DNA of 64,000 bases. Origin: Bin94 sp965215535. Lineage in GTDB: Bacteria; Gemmatimonadota; Gemmatimonadetes; Longimicrobiales; Gaopeijiaceae. The notes under the pieces are model-generated. The model saw only the letters and a list, made by a program, of their open reading frames with translations. It had not been told where the DNA came from and made no database searches. The stretch lies in assembly GCA_965215535.1 (NCBI GenBank), contig OZ244063.1, positions 806,001-870,000 of the forward strand, given 5' to 3'. The translations under genes were made by a program, and so were the position numbers. Below, piece by piece: positions 8,502 through 16,500 of this stretch (position 1 is its first letter; the number at the start of each line of letters is the position of its first letter).

Positions 8502-9410
8502 TCACTGGGCGTCCGGCGGCGGCCATGGCGTTCCCGTCACGCGCTCCAGCCGGTTCTGTCCCCGTGTTGGGCGAAAGGCCTCGCGCGCAGCCATGTCATA
8601 CTGGTCGCCGGGCGCCAGAAAGTAGAAGAGACCGCCGCCATCGAGGGTTGCATTGGCATCGTAGATCACCGCGTAGCTCTGCCCGATGACCTCGAAGCGG
8701 TCGCCTCGCACCAGGATCGCGGTGTTTTCGTCGATCCCGATCCCCAGGAGCTCCGGACGGGCGCGAATGACTTCGATCAGGTCGAAGTGGCGGTTGCGGC
8801 GCAGCAGATGCTGGTCGATGCCGACGCCCTTCAGGAACCCCAGCCCGACCTCGTGGTCGCCCATCATGACGGTGTTGGTGCGGGTGTCGCCCCGGACCAG
8901 ATACGATCCCTGAATCGACGCCCCCGCCGAAGAGCCGCCGATCACGCCACCGCGGTCGAGGAGCGCCCGCAGCATGTCGTGGACGCGCGTGTTGAGGTAG
9001 GCGTCGGCCAGCCGCCACTGGCGCCCGCCGGTGAACCAGACGCCGCGCGCCTCGGCCAGGGGAGCCGCAAAGGCCTCGGTATCGGCCACCTCGGGGTCGT
9101 AGGTATGCAGGACTGTGATATTGGTGGCGCCGGCGCGCTCAAAGGGACGCCGCCCCGGAAAGAAGCGGTCGTAGCTCTCGGCGCCGCCCGCAGTGGGAAT
9201 GATGACGATCGGAGCCGAGGGACCGCCAGCCAACTCCACGAAGCGGGCAAAGACGGCGGGGTCGGTGAGCGCACCGCCGGCAACAATGAGCGAGCCGCTG
9301 GCCGGACCGACCTGCTGGCCCGGGAGCGCCGAATGCCCGGCAGGACCGGCGATTGCAGCGACAAGGAGAAAGCGCAGGAGCGCGCGGGCGGAAGCGTGCA
9401 TGGCGTCCAT
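8502..9410 (-). CDS. Exported cyanophycinase-like peptidase (family S51)
   Basis: About 302 residues with an N-terminal signal peptide (LLRFLLVAAIAG). The start at ATG 9410 is chosen because it places the signal at the N-terminus; another ATG lies at 9401, and the frame is open to 9452. The fold is class-I-amidotransferase-like, with the nucleophile elbow GGSSAGAS of S51 peptidases, VWFTGGRQWRL upstream, and the late motif IGIDENTAILV. Cyanophycinases hydrolyse the Arg-Asp storage polymer. No cyanophycin synthetase is in the window, so an exported enzyme may use external polymer or beta-aspartyl peptides. The substrate is inferred from the family only. Confidence 0.85.
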   Translation of the reverse strand: MDAMHASARALLRFLLVAAIAGPAGHSALPGQQVGPASGSLIVAGGALTDPAVFARFVELAGGPSAPIVIIPTAGGAESYDRFFPGRRPFERAGATNITVLHTYDPEVADTEAFAAPLAEARGVWFTGGRQWRLADAYLNTRVHDMLRALLDRGGVIGGSSAGASIQGSYLVRGDTRTNTVMMGDHEVGLGFLKGVGIDQHLLRRNRHFDLIEVIRARPELLGIGIDENTAILVRGDRFEVIGQSYAVIYDANATLDGGGLFYFLAPGDQYDMAAREAFRPTRGQNRLERVTGTPWPPPDAQ

Positions 9411-9568
9411 GAAGCGTGCAGAGGGTTCGGGTCGGAAGCGGGATGTTATCAAGGATAACCGATCGCCGGATCTGTGGGCGTGGAGTGGAGAGAGAAGATG
9501 CCGGTTTTCCCGAAATCGACCTGAGCGACCCGCAGTCGGCAGACAGCGCCGAGCGCGCGCCGGGAGCC

Positions 9569-9598
9569 GCGAAGCGCCGGGCTGGCAGGGCGCTTCGC
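9569..9598. other. Hairpin in the groL to cyanophycinase intergenic region
   Basis: A perfect 10-bp inverted repeat (GCGAAGCGCC with its complement, 10-base loop) about 105 bases beyond the groL stop. No T-run follows on the minus strand, so it is at best a weak or Rho-assisted terminator for groESL. The remaining roughly 290 bases of the gap (9411-9702) show no other feature. Confidence 0.35.
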
Positions 9599-9702
9599 AG
9601 CTCGAATGGCTTCAGTCATGCGGGCAGGGAGCAACGCAGAGCACAGCAATCCAGCCCGGATGCAACGCTGCTCGAATGTCGTTTGGTGTTATCCGCAGGT
9701 CG

Positions 9703-11334
9703 CTAGTACATGCCGCCCATGTCGCCCGCGCCCGGCGCGGGGGCCGGCTTCTCTTCCTCGGGACGCTCGACCACCACGGCCTCGGTGGTGAGGAGGAGGC
9801 TGGCGATCGAGGCCGCGTTCTGGAGCGCGCTCCGCACGACCTTGGTGGGGTCGATGACTCCGGCCTTCACCAGATCCTCGTAGCTGTCGGTCTGCGCGTT
9901 GTAGCCAAAGCCGCCCTCGCCCTCGACGACCTTCGCCACCACGATCGAGGATTCGGCGCCCGCATTGCCGGCGATCTGCCGGATCGGGGCCTCGAGAGCG
10001 CGACGGAGGATGCTTGCGCCGATCTGTTCGTCCTCGCGATCGAAGGAGAGTCCGTCGAGCGCAGCCTGGGCCCGCAAGAGCGCCACGCCGCCACCCGGCA
10101 CGATCCCCTCTTCTACCGCCGCCCGCGTCGCGTGCAGGGCGTCTTCCACAAGAGCCTTCTTTTCCTTCATCTCGGTCTCGGTCGCGGCACCCACATTGAT
10201 GACCGCCACGCCCCCGGCCAGCTTCGCCAGCCGCTCCTGGAGCTTCTCGCGGTCGTAGTCGGAGGTCGATTTGTCGATCGCGACCTTGATCTCCTCGATC
10301 CGGCTCTGGATCTTGTCCACGGCGCCGGCACCGTCGATGATCGTGGTGTTGTCCTTGTCGATCACCACGCGCTTGGCGCTTCCCAGATCGCTCAGGACGG
10401 CGTTCTCGAGCTTGAAGCCGACCTCTTCCGAGATCACCTGGCCGCCGCTCAGCACCGCGATGTCCTGCAGCATGGCCTTGCGCCGATCGCCGAAGCCGGG
10501 CGCCTTGACCGCCGCCACCTTGAGGGTGCCGCGCAGCCTGTTGACGACCAGCGTCGCCAGCGCCTCGCCCTCTACATCCTCGGCGATAATCATCAGGGGC
10601 TTGCCCATCTGGGCCACCTTCTCGAGCACCGGCAGAAGATCCTTCATCGAGGAGACCTTCTTGTCGTGGATGAGGATCATCGGCTCGTCCAGGACGGCCT
10701 CCATCCGCTCCGGGTCGGTGACGAAGTAGGGAGAGAGATACCCGCGGTCGAACTGCATGCCCTCGACCGAATCGAGATCGGTTTTGAGGCCGCGCGCCTC
10801 TTCAACGGTGATGACCCCATCCTTGCCGACCTTCTCCATGGCCGAGGCGATGAGTTTGCCGATCTCCATGTTGTTGTTGGCCGAGATGGCGCCCACCTGG
10901 GCGATTTCGTGCTTGCCCTTGGTCTCGGTGGAGGCTTCGCGCAGCGCACCGACGACCGCGTCGACGGCCCGGTCGATTCCGCGACGAATCCCCATCGGGT
11001 TGGTGCCGGCGGTCACATTCTTCAGACCTTCGCCGAAGATCGCGTGTGCGAGCACGGTGGCGGTGGTGGTGCCGTCGCCGGCCACGTCGGAGGTCTTGGT
11101 GGCGACCTCCTTCACCATCTGCGCACCCATGTTCTCGACGGGATCCTCGAGCTCGATCTCCTTGGCCACCGAGACGCCGTCCTTGGTGACTGTGGGCGAT
11201 CCGAACTTGCGGTCGATCACCACATTGCGGCCCTTCGGCCCGAGAGTGACCTTGACCGCGCGGGTCAGCTTGTCAACGCCCGTCTTGAGGCGCGCGCGCG
11301 CCTCAATGTCGAAATCCAGTTCCTTCGCTGCCAT
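9703..11334 (-). CDS. groL: Chaperonin GroEL
   Basis: A 543-residue full-length 60 kDa chaperonin. The N-terminus KELDFDIEARARLKTGVDKL leads into the ATP site (TLGPKGRNVVID and GDGTTTATVLA, residues about 30-95). It has the central apical domain and the characteristic Gly/Met-rich C-terminal tail ending GDMGGMY. It folds cytosolic proteins with GroES, encoded 60 bases upstream. Expression is probably heat-inducible through the CIRCE element ahead of groES. Confidence 0.97.
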   Translation of the reverse strand: MAAKELDFDIEARARLKTGVDKLTRAVKVTLGPKGRNVVIDRKFGSPTVTKDGVSVAKEIELEDPVENMGAQMVKEVATKTSDVAGDGTTTATVLAHAIFGEGLKNVTAGTNPMGIRRGIDRAVDAVVGALREASTETKGKHEIAQVGAISANNNMEIGKLIASAMEKVGKDGVITVEEARGLKTDLDSVEGMQFDRGYLSPYFVTDPERMEAVLDEPMILIHDKKVSSMKDLLPVLEKVAQMGKPLMIIAEDVEGEALATLVVNRLRGTLKVAAVKAPGFGDRRKAMLQDIAVLSGGQVISEEVGFKLENAVLSDLGSAKRVVIDKDNTTIIDGAGAVDKIQSRIEEIKVAIDKSTSDYDREKLQERLAKLAGGVAVINVGAATETEMKEKKALVEDALHATRAAVEEGIVPGGGVALLRAQAALDGLSFDREDEQIGASILRRALEAPIRQIAGNAGAESSIVVAKVVEGEGGFGYNAQTDSYEDLVKAGVIDPTKVVRSALQNAASIASLLLTTEAVVVERPEEEKPAPAPGAGDMGGMY

Positions 11335-11394
11335 TTCCTTCGTTCTCCTTGGTCATGCGGTCGGCGCCCCATGTGGACGCCTGCCGGTGATGTG

Positions 11395-11694
11395 CTAGTT
11401 GACGATGGCGAGGATGTCGGACTCGCGGAGAATCAGATAGTCGTCTCCGTCGACCTTCACCTCGGTGCCGCTGTACTTCCCGTAAAGAACGCGATTGCCG
11501 GCCTTGACCTCCATAGGAATCCGGTCTCCGTCGTCGTTCATTTTTCCGGGGCCCACAGCCACGATCTCGCCCTCCTGGGGCTTCTCCTTGGCGGTGTCGG
11601 GGATATACAGCCCTCCCCGCATCTGCTCTGTTTCTTCGAGAGCTCTCACCACCACGCGATCCGCCAGCGGAAGGATCTTCTTTGCGGCAGACAT
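11395..11694 (-). CDS. groS: Co-chaperonin GroES
   Basis: A 99-residue protein. The start is ATG 11694, giving SAAKKILPLADRVVV; the open frame extends about 50 residues upstream as noise. The mobile loop EETEQMRGGLYIPDTAKEK and the conserved PQEGEIVAVGPGK are present. It is the lid of the GroEL chamber. It is first gene of the groESL operon, with a good promoter and operator upstream. Confidence 0.96.
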   Translation of the reverse strand: MSAAKKILPLADRVVVRALEETEQMRGGLYIPDTAKEKPQEGEIVAVGPGKMNDDGDRIPMEVKAGNRVLYGKYSGTEVKVDGDDYLILRESDILAIVN

Positions 11695-11771
11695 GCACGC
11701 CTCTCCATCGGGGCAGGTATGTTGAATTGATGGCCGCCGGGCGCTGCCCCGGATTCCCCCCTGCGGCGTTG

Positions 11772-11798
11772 TTAGCACTCGTTGTTTGCGAGTGCTAA
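11772..11798 (-). promoter_or_regulatory. CIRCE operator (HrcA binding site) of groESL
   Basis: A perfect TTAGCACTC-N9-GAGTGCTAA inverted repeat, identical to the CIRCE consensus. It lies about 78 bases before the groES ATG and just downstream of the predicted promoter. HrcA represses from such sites at normal temperature and releases on heat stress. hrcA itself is not in the window. Confidence 0.96.
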
Positions 11799-11812
11799 CG
11801 ATTGCGAAGGAA

Positions 11813-11841
11813 AGTCTCGCAAACTTTGCGGCGAGTGTCAA
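11813..11841 (-). promoter_or_regulatory. groESL promoter, sigma-70 type
   Basis: On the minus strand a perfect TTGACA (11836-11841) is followed after 17 bases by GAGACT (11813-11818). Transcription would start just upstream of CIRCE, the usual arrangement for HrcA control. The -10 box is poor, so the assignment rests on the -35 box and position. Confidence 0.6.
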
Positions 11842-11887
11842 GGTCCCCGGTGCGGAGTCGTGGATGAGGGGGGTCGCTGGCGGGGAT

Positions 11888-12736
11888 TCAGCTCCGGTCG
11901 CGGTCGAGATGGGCCCCTGCGATGCCGCCGCCGAGAAGCGTCAGATGAGGCTCGATGCAGTCGAAGGATTTGGCGTGCGGGGCCAGGAGGGGAGCGAATC
12001 CGCCGGTGGCCACAACCAGGGGATCCTCGGCGTCCCAGGCCTCGCGAATCCGCGCCACCATGCCATCGAGCGCATCGATGACCGCGTGAAAGACGCCGCT
12101 TCGCAGAGAGGCTGCGGTGTGCCGGCCGATGACGGTCCCCGGAGGAGCGAGGTCGATCCGCGGAAGCTGGGCGGTGCCGCGGACGAGCCATTCGGGGCCG
12201 GCGTAGGGTCCGGGCGCGATCACGCCGCCGGTGAAGACGCCCTCGGCGGTGACGCAGTCGTAGGTGATGGCGGTTCCCATATCGACGGCAATGGCATTGC
12301 GCCCGAAGCGCGTCCAGGCTGCCAGCGCATTGACCACGCGGTCGGGGCCCACGGCTGCCGGATTGTCGACGGCTACGGTGATCGCCAGGGGGGATTCGCC
12401 GGTGATCTCGTGGACCGGGCCGCGAACCAGTCCGGCAAAGGCGTCGCGGAGGGCCGGCGTAAGGCGCGGTACCACCGAGACGATGACCCCGCGGCGGATC
12501 TCGGCGTCGGCCAACGCCCCCCCGGTCCCGATGACGCCATTCATGAGGGCGGAGAGGAGAATGCGGTACTCGGCCGCACTGCGCGATTCATGGCTGCCAA
12601 CCCGCCACGAGGCAAGGACCCGCTCGCCGGCGGGATCGAGGAGTCCGACAGCGGTATCGGTGTTGCCCACATCGGCAACAAGCTGACAGACGACGGGAGC
12701 GGCGGGGGGACGGTCGACCGGACCGGGAGAGTTCAT
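11888..12736 (-). CDS. coaX: Type III pantothenate kinase
   Basis: About 282 residues of the ASKHA-fold CoaX family, which phosphorylates pantothenate in the first step of CoA synthesis. Seen motifs are the N-terminal phosphate loop LVADVGNTDTAVGL, the central GPDRVVNALAAW, the adenosine-site IAVDMGTAITYDCV with FTGGVIAPG, and the C-terminal LVVATGGFAPLL. The ATG at 12736 overlaps the birA stop as ATGA, the usual birA-coaX pairing. The frame is open upstream, but that region encodes BirA in another frame. Confidence 0.94.
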   Translation of the reverse strand: MNSPGPVDRPPAAPVVCQLVADVGNTDTAVGLLDPAGERVLASWRVGSHESRSAAEYRILLSALMNGVIGTGGALADAEIRRGVIVSVVPRLTPALRDAFAGLVRGPVHEITGESPLAITVAVDNPAAVGPDRVVNALAAWTRFGRNAIAVDMGTAITYDCVTAEGVFTGGVIAPGPYAGPEWLVRGTAQLPRIDLAPPGTVIGRHTAASLRSGVFHAVIDALDGMVARIREAWDAEDPLVVATGGFAPLLAPHAKSFDCIEPHLTLLGGGIAGAHLDRDRS

Positions 12737-13608
12737 TGCGGCAGGGAGGCGGGTTCGGGCGAAGGGGAGACGGGGGAGGGGGTGGCCGACCCTGCAACCA
12801 GATGCAGGGCGGTTCCGGATGCGTCGAGCACCTCGAGGGTGCCGTCGGGGTGAATGGGGCCGGCGGTGACAACCGCGCGGGTGACTTCGCGCAGAGTGCC
12901 GTCGCCGGGGTTGCGGAGCGCGCCCGTTACAGTCAGGGGAGCCCTGCCAAGTGCCGAACGGGCATTCAGTTCGGCCAGCTCGGAGGGGGGAATGTGGGGT
13001 TGGGAAGGCGGGATGGAAGGGAAGCCGCCTGAGAGTGTCTGCAGGCTGTGCACAATCGTTGTCAGGGCAGCGCCGCGCCCGAACCGGTGGCCGGCCAGAA
13101 GACGGAGCGAGGTGGCGGGGGGAACCGGAGCGGCAGGAAGCGTGGATGCGCACTGATTCAGATTCACTCCGATTCCGATCAGCGCGGCCCCACCTGTCCG
13201 CTCGCAGAGAATTCCGGCCAGCTTGGCGCCATCTGCAAGGATATCGTTCGGCCACTTGATCTGAAGGGGAGGGAATGCGTGGGGAGGTGGCCGGGTGGCT
13301 GCGCCGTGCAGAAGGGCCTCCAGGGCGCGCACAAGAGCCAGCCCCGTGCGCAGAGGAAGGATGGGATCGGCCGCAGCGGGCAGGTCGCTTCGGACCAGGG
13401 TGAACCATAGACCCTGATCGGTATCGGATTCCCAGCGCCGCCCCCGCCGCCCCCGTCCCCGGCTCTGCCGCGACGCCGCCACGATCGCCGGAAGCGCGGC
13501 TCCTTCGTGCAACAGCTCGCGCGCGCGGTCGCTCGTCGAGGCAATCCGCTCATGGAACTCGATGGTGGCCCAGCCGAGTTCGCCAAGGGTGGGGCGCGCG
13601 CTCACCAT
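12733..13608 (-). CDS. birA: Biotin--[acetyl-CoA-carboxylase] ligase, no DNA-binding domain
   Basis: About 291 residues. It attaches biotin to carrier proteins such as the acyl-CoA carboxylases. Visible are the biotinyl-AMP loop GRGRRGRRW, KWPNDILADGAKLAGIL, and LIGIGVNLNQ. There is no N-terminal winged-helix domain, so this is a monofunctional ligase and not a bio-operon repressor. The start is ATG 13608, three bases past the uppP stop codon's start. The C-terminal SH3-like domain ends in a Pro/Ser-rich tail. Confidence 0.93.
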   Translation of the reverse strand: MVSARPTLGELGWATIEFHERIASTSDRARELLHEGAALPAIVAASRQSRGRGRRGRRWESDTDQGLWFTLVRSDLPAAADPILPLRTGLALVRALEALLHGAATRPPPHAFPPLQIKWPNDILADGAKLAGILCERTGGAALIGIGVNLNQCASTLPAAPVPPATSLRLLAGHRFGRGAALTTIVHSLQTLSGGFPSIPPSQPHIPPSELAELNARSALGRAPLTVTGALRNPGDGTLREVTRAVVTAGPIHPDGTLEVLDASGTALHLVAGSATPSPVSPSPEPASLPQ

Positions 13609-14390
13609 GGCCACAGGATCGCGAGCGAGAGCGCGCCGAGCACCCACAGATAGGGAGCGAAGCGATGAAAGGCGCGGTGGCGGAGGGTGGCCCGAAAGAC
13701 CCGGATCGCGGCCACCCCGGTCGCGCAGGCGGTGACGGCGGCAAGGCCGAGAGCCACCGGATCGCCCCCCTGCCCTGCGGCCGCCACGCCCCCCGGGAGC
13801 TGCAGAAGAGCCGCGCCCCCGATCGCGGGAATCGACATCAGGAAGGAGAAGGCTGCGGCTTCGGCCGGATCGACGCCGCGCCAGAGCGCCGTCACCACCG
13901 TGCTGCCCGAGCGCGAGATGCCCGGAACGATCGCCGCCGCCTGCGCCAGACCCATCGCCAGCGCCGTCTGCCAGCCCAGGGGAGCCACCGGATCGCGGCG
14001 CAGCGCAGCGCGTGCCGACCCGACGATCAGGCCACTGACCAGCAGTCCGGCGGCAGCCACGGCCGGACGATCGAAGAGCGTCTCCAGAAGGCTTCCCAGG
14101 CCGAGTCCCGCTGCGGCCGCCGGCACCGACGCAAGAACCAGCAGTCCCGCGTAGCGCAACGCATCCGCATCTCTGCGCACAACCCCGCCGATCAGAGACC
14201 CGATCCGCCTGCGATAGACAATCACGACCGAGAGGAGGGTGGCCCCATGGAGCGCGATTTCAAGCTCCACACCCGGCGCCTGCACTCCGAGCGCCGCCTG
14301 CCCAAGCACCAGATGCCCCGACGACGACACTGGCAGAAACTCGGTGGCGCCCTGCAGGAATCCCAGGAAAATTGCCTCGATCCGGTTCAT
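13602..14390 (-). CDS. uppP: Undecaprenyl-diphosphatase
   Basis: A 262-residue polytopic membrane protein that recycles undecaprenyl-PP for peptidoglycan and other cell-wall polymers. Both family motifs are present: GATEFLPVSSSGHL near the N-terminus and PGISRSGSTVV near residue 160. About eight hydrophobic segments are visible. The ATG at 14390 overlaps the bshA stop (ATGA). An in-frame extension to 14699 is dismissed because it overlaps bshA. Confidence 0.95.
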   Translation of the reverse strand: MNRIEAIFLGFLQGATEFLPVSSSGHLVLGQAALGVQAPGVELEIALHGATLLSVVIVYRRRIGSLIGGVVRRDADALRYAGLLVLASVPAAAAGLGLGSLLETLFDRPAVAAAGLLVSGLIVGSARAALRRDPVAPLGWQTALAMGLAQAAAIVPGISRSGSTVVTALWRGVDPAEAAAFSFLMSIPAIGGAALLQLPGGVAAAGQGGDPVALGLAAVTACATGVAAIRVFRATLRHRAFHRFAPYLWVLGALSLAILWPW

Positions 14391-15505
14391 CGCAATTCGC
14401 GGTAGAGGGCTTCGTAGCGGGGAAGAACCCGGTCGGTCGCAAAGCGTTCCACCGCCGCGCGTCTCCCCGCCTCGCTGAAGCGCTGCCAGAGCGCGGGATC
14501 GGAGAGGAGCTGCGCCCCTGCCTCGACCGCCTCGGCCACCGCGCCCGGCTCCACCAGGAGACCGTTTTCGCCCGGGGTCACCACCTCGGGCATTCCCCCG
14601 GCACGGTAGGCCACCACCGGAACGCCGCAGGCCATCGCCTCGAGCGCGGCCAGACCGAACGATTCGCTCTCGCTTGTGAGCACAAAGAGATCGGCGCACC
14701 CGAGGATCTCCTCAACCGATGCGTGCTTGCCGAGGAAGATCACATCGGATTCGATTCCCAGTGCGCGGGCATGGGCGGCGGCGCGCGAACGATCGGGTCC
14801 ATCGCCCACCATGACCAGACGGGCCGGAAGACGCCGCCGAATTCCGGCGAAGACCTCGATCACATCGCGAACGCGCTTGACCGGGCGGAAGTTGGAGACG
14901 TGCATGACGATCTTCTGGTCGTCGGACGCCAGGATGCGGCGGCGGTGCGCATTGAGGCGGGGGCGAAACTGGCCTGTATCGACGAAGTTGGGAATGACGC
15001 GGATCCGCTCGGCGGGGATCCCGAAGTCGCGCACGGTCGTGTCGCGGAGAAAGCCGGAGACGGCGGTGACCGCCTGGGAGCGCAGAATCGAGAAGCGGGT
15101 GATGGCGTGAAAGGTGGGCAGGGTGCCGACGAGTGTGACATCGGTGCCGTGCAGGGTGGTGACGAGGGGCGGAGCGGAATCGGCCAGCATCTCGCGCGCG
15201 ATCCAGGCCGAGGTCGCGTGGGGAATGGCGTAGTGAACATGGACGATGTCGAGTCCCTCGCTCAGAGCGGTGTCGTGAATTGTGGCCGCCAGCGCCAGGG
15301 CGTAGTGCGAGTGTTCGAAGAGAGGATAGCGCTCGATCTCGACCTCGTGAAAGTAGATGCGCTCGCGGAAGCCGGAGAGGCGAAAGGGCTGCGCGTACGA
15401 GATGAAGTGGATCTCGTGGCCGCGGGCGGCGAGGCCGATCCCGAGCTCGGTGGCCACCGCCCCGGACCCCCCATAGGTGGGGTAGCAGGTGATGCCGATC
15501 TTCAT
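14387..15505 (-). CDS. bshA: N-acetyl-alpha-D-glucosaminyl L-malate synthase BshA-type glycosyltransferase
   Basis: A 372-residue GT-B family 4 enzyme. It opens MKIGITCYPTYGGSGAVATEL, the BshA signature. It continues with HVHYAIPHATSAW, TLHGTDVTLVG, NFVDTGQF, SNFRPVKR and the nucleotide-sugar motif ESESFGLAALEAMACGVPVV. BshA joins UDP-GlcNAc and malate in the first step of bacillithiol synthesis. BshB and BshC are not visible here. The ATG overlaps the miaA stop (ATGA). Confidence 0.92.
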   Translation of the reverse strand: MKIGITCYPTYGGSGAVATELGIGLAARGHEIHFISYAQPFRLSGFRERIYFHEVEIERYPLFEHSHYALALAATIHDTALSEGLDIVHVHYAIPHATSAWIAREMLADSAPPLVTTLHGTDVTLVGTLPTFHAITRFSILRSQAVTAVSGFLRDTTVRDFGIPAERIRVIPNFVDTGQFRPRLNAHRRRILASDDQKIVMHVSNFRPVKRVRDVIEVFAGIRRRLPARLVMVGDGPDRSRAAAHARALGIESDVIFLGKHASVEEILGCADLFVLTSESESFGLAALEAMACGVPVVAYRAGGMPEVVTPGENGLLVEPGAVAEAVEAGAQLLSDPALWQRFSEAGRRAAVERFATDRVLPRYEALYRELR

Positions 15506-16500
15506 GATTGTCGCGCCCCGACCGCCCCGAATCCGGAGGTCCACGCCCTCGTCACCGCCTCCGCCTGTGCGGCCAGGGGCGCCTCGCCATCGATGGAGAT
15601 CCGCTCCGGCGGAAGCTGATGCCGGAACCAGGTGCGCTGGCGGCGCGCATACTGGCGGGTGGCGATGCGAATGCGCTCGGCGGCTGCCGCCATCGTGCAG
15701 CGCCCCTCCAGGGCGTCGATCACTTCGCGGTAGCCCACCCCTTTCATGCCGGGATCGTCGGGTCGGACCCCTGCTGCGAGGAGGGCGGTCACCTCGTCGG
15801 CCAGCCCGGCCGCCATCATTCTGCGAACCCGCCGGGCAATGCGCCGGTCGAGCACCTCCATGGGCAGCTCCATCAGAAAGACCGGACCCTGCAGCGGCTC
15901 GGCCTCGGCCGGGCGGTGGCGCTGCCATTCGGGGAGGGAGCGTCCTGAAAGAAGCGCAACCACTAGAGCGCGGACCATGCGCTGGCGGCCTCCGGCGATG
16001 GCCTGCGCGGCGCCCTGCGGATCGAGGCGGCGAACCCAGCGCGCGAGCTCGGAGCGGTCGGGGTGCGCAAGGTGGGCCTCGAGGGCGGCGCGGCGCTTCG
16101 GGTCCAGGGGAGGTTCATGGAAGAGAGGCCGCATGAGCGCGCGCAGAAAGAAGCCGGTGCCCCCGGCGAGGATCGCGACGCGGCCCCGGGCGCGGATCTC
16201 GCCGATCCAACGACGCGCGTCCCGGGCGAACTCGCCTGCGCTGTAACGCTCGCCGGGTGCGCGCAGATCGAGGCCGTGGTGGGGAACCGCCCGGCGTTCG
16301 GCTGCGTTCGCCTTTGCGGTGCCGATATCCATGCCGCGATAGATCTGACGCGAATCCATGGAGACGATCTCTCCACCCAGGCGCCGGGCCACCGCGATCG
16401 AGAGGGCCGTCTTGCCGGCGGCCGTCGGGCCGACGATGGCCAGAAAATCGGGGCCCGGGCCCCGCTGCTCATGTGCGTCCGAAGCTGCGGCGAAGCGCAT
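15502..16500 (-). CDS. miaA: tRNA dimethylallyltransferase
   Basis: About 332 residues. It isopentenylates A37 of tRNAs that read UNN codons. The P-loop GPTAAGKTALSIAVA lies about 25 residues in. MDSRQIYRGMDIGTAK, GGTGFFLRALM, GVGYREVIDAL and the C-terminal ATRQYARRQRTWFRHQ follow, all canonical. Start ATG 16500 overlaps mutL by 32 bases; the open frame extends to 16563 without family sequence. It pairs with mutL, as in many bacteria. Confidence 0.95.
   Translation of the reverse strand: MRFAAASDAHEQRGPGPDFLAIVGPTAAGKTALSIAVARRLGGEIVSMDSRQIYRGMDIGTAKANAAERRAVPHHGLDLRAPGERYSAGEFARDARRWIGEIRARGRVAILAGGTGFFLRALMRPLFHEPPLDPKRRAALEAHLAHPDRSELARWVRRLDPQGAAQAIAGGRQRMVRALVVALLSGRSLPEWQRHRPAEAEPLQGPVFLMELPMEVLDRRIARRVRRMMAAGLADEVTALLAAGVRPDDPGMKGVGYREVIDALEGRCTMAAAAERIRIATRQYARRQRTWFRHQLPPERISIDGEAPLAAQAEAVTRAWTSGFGAVGARQS

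Noticed and set aside
6224..8689. An 821-residue plus-strand frame opposite thrS
   Set aside because: It is a high-GC antisense shadow; thrS on the other strand has all the motifs.
9569..9598. Hairpin after groL as an intrinsic terminator
   Set aside because: The stem is good, but no T-run follows it on the transcribed side, so I list it only as a hairpin.
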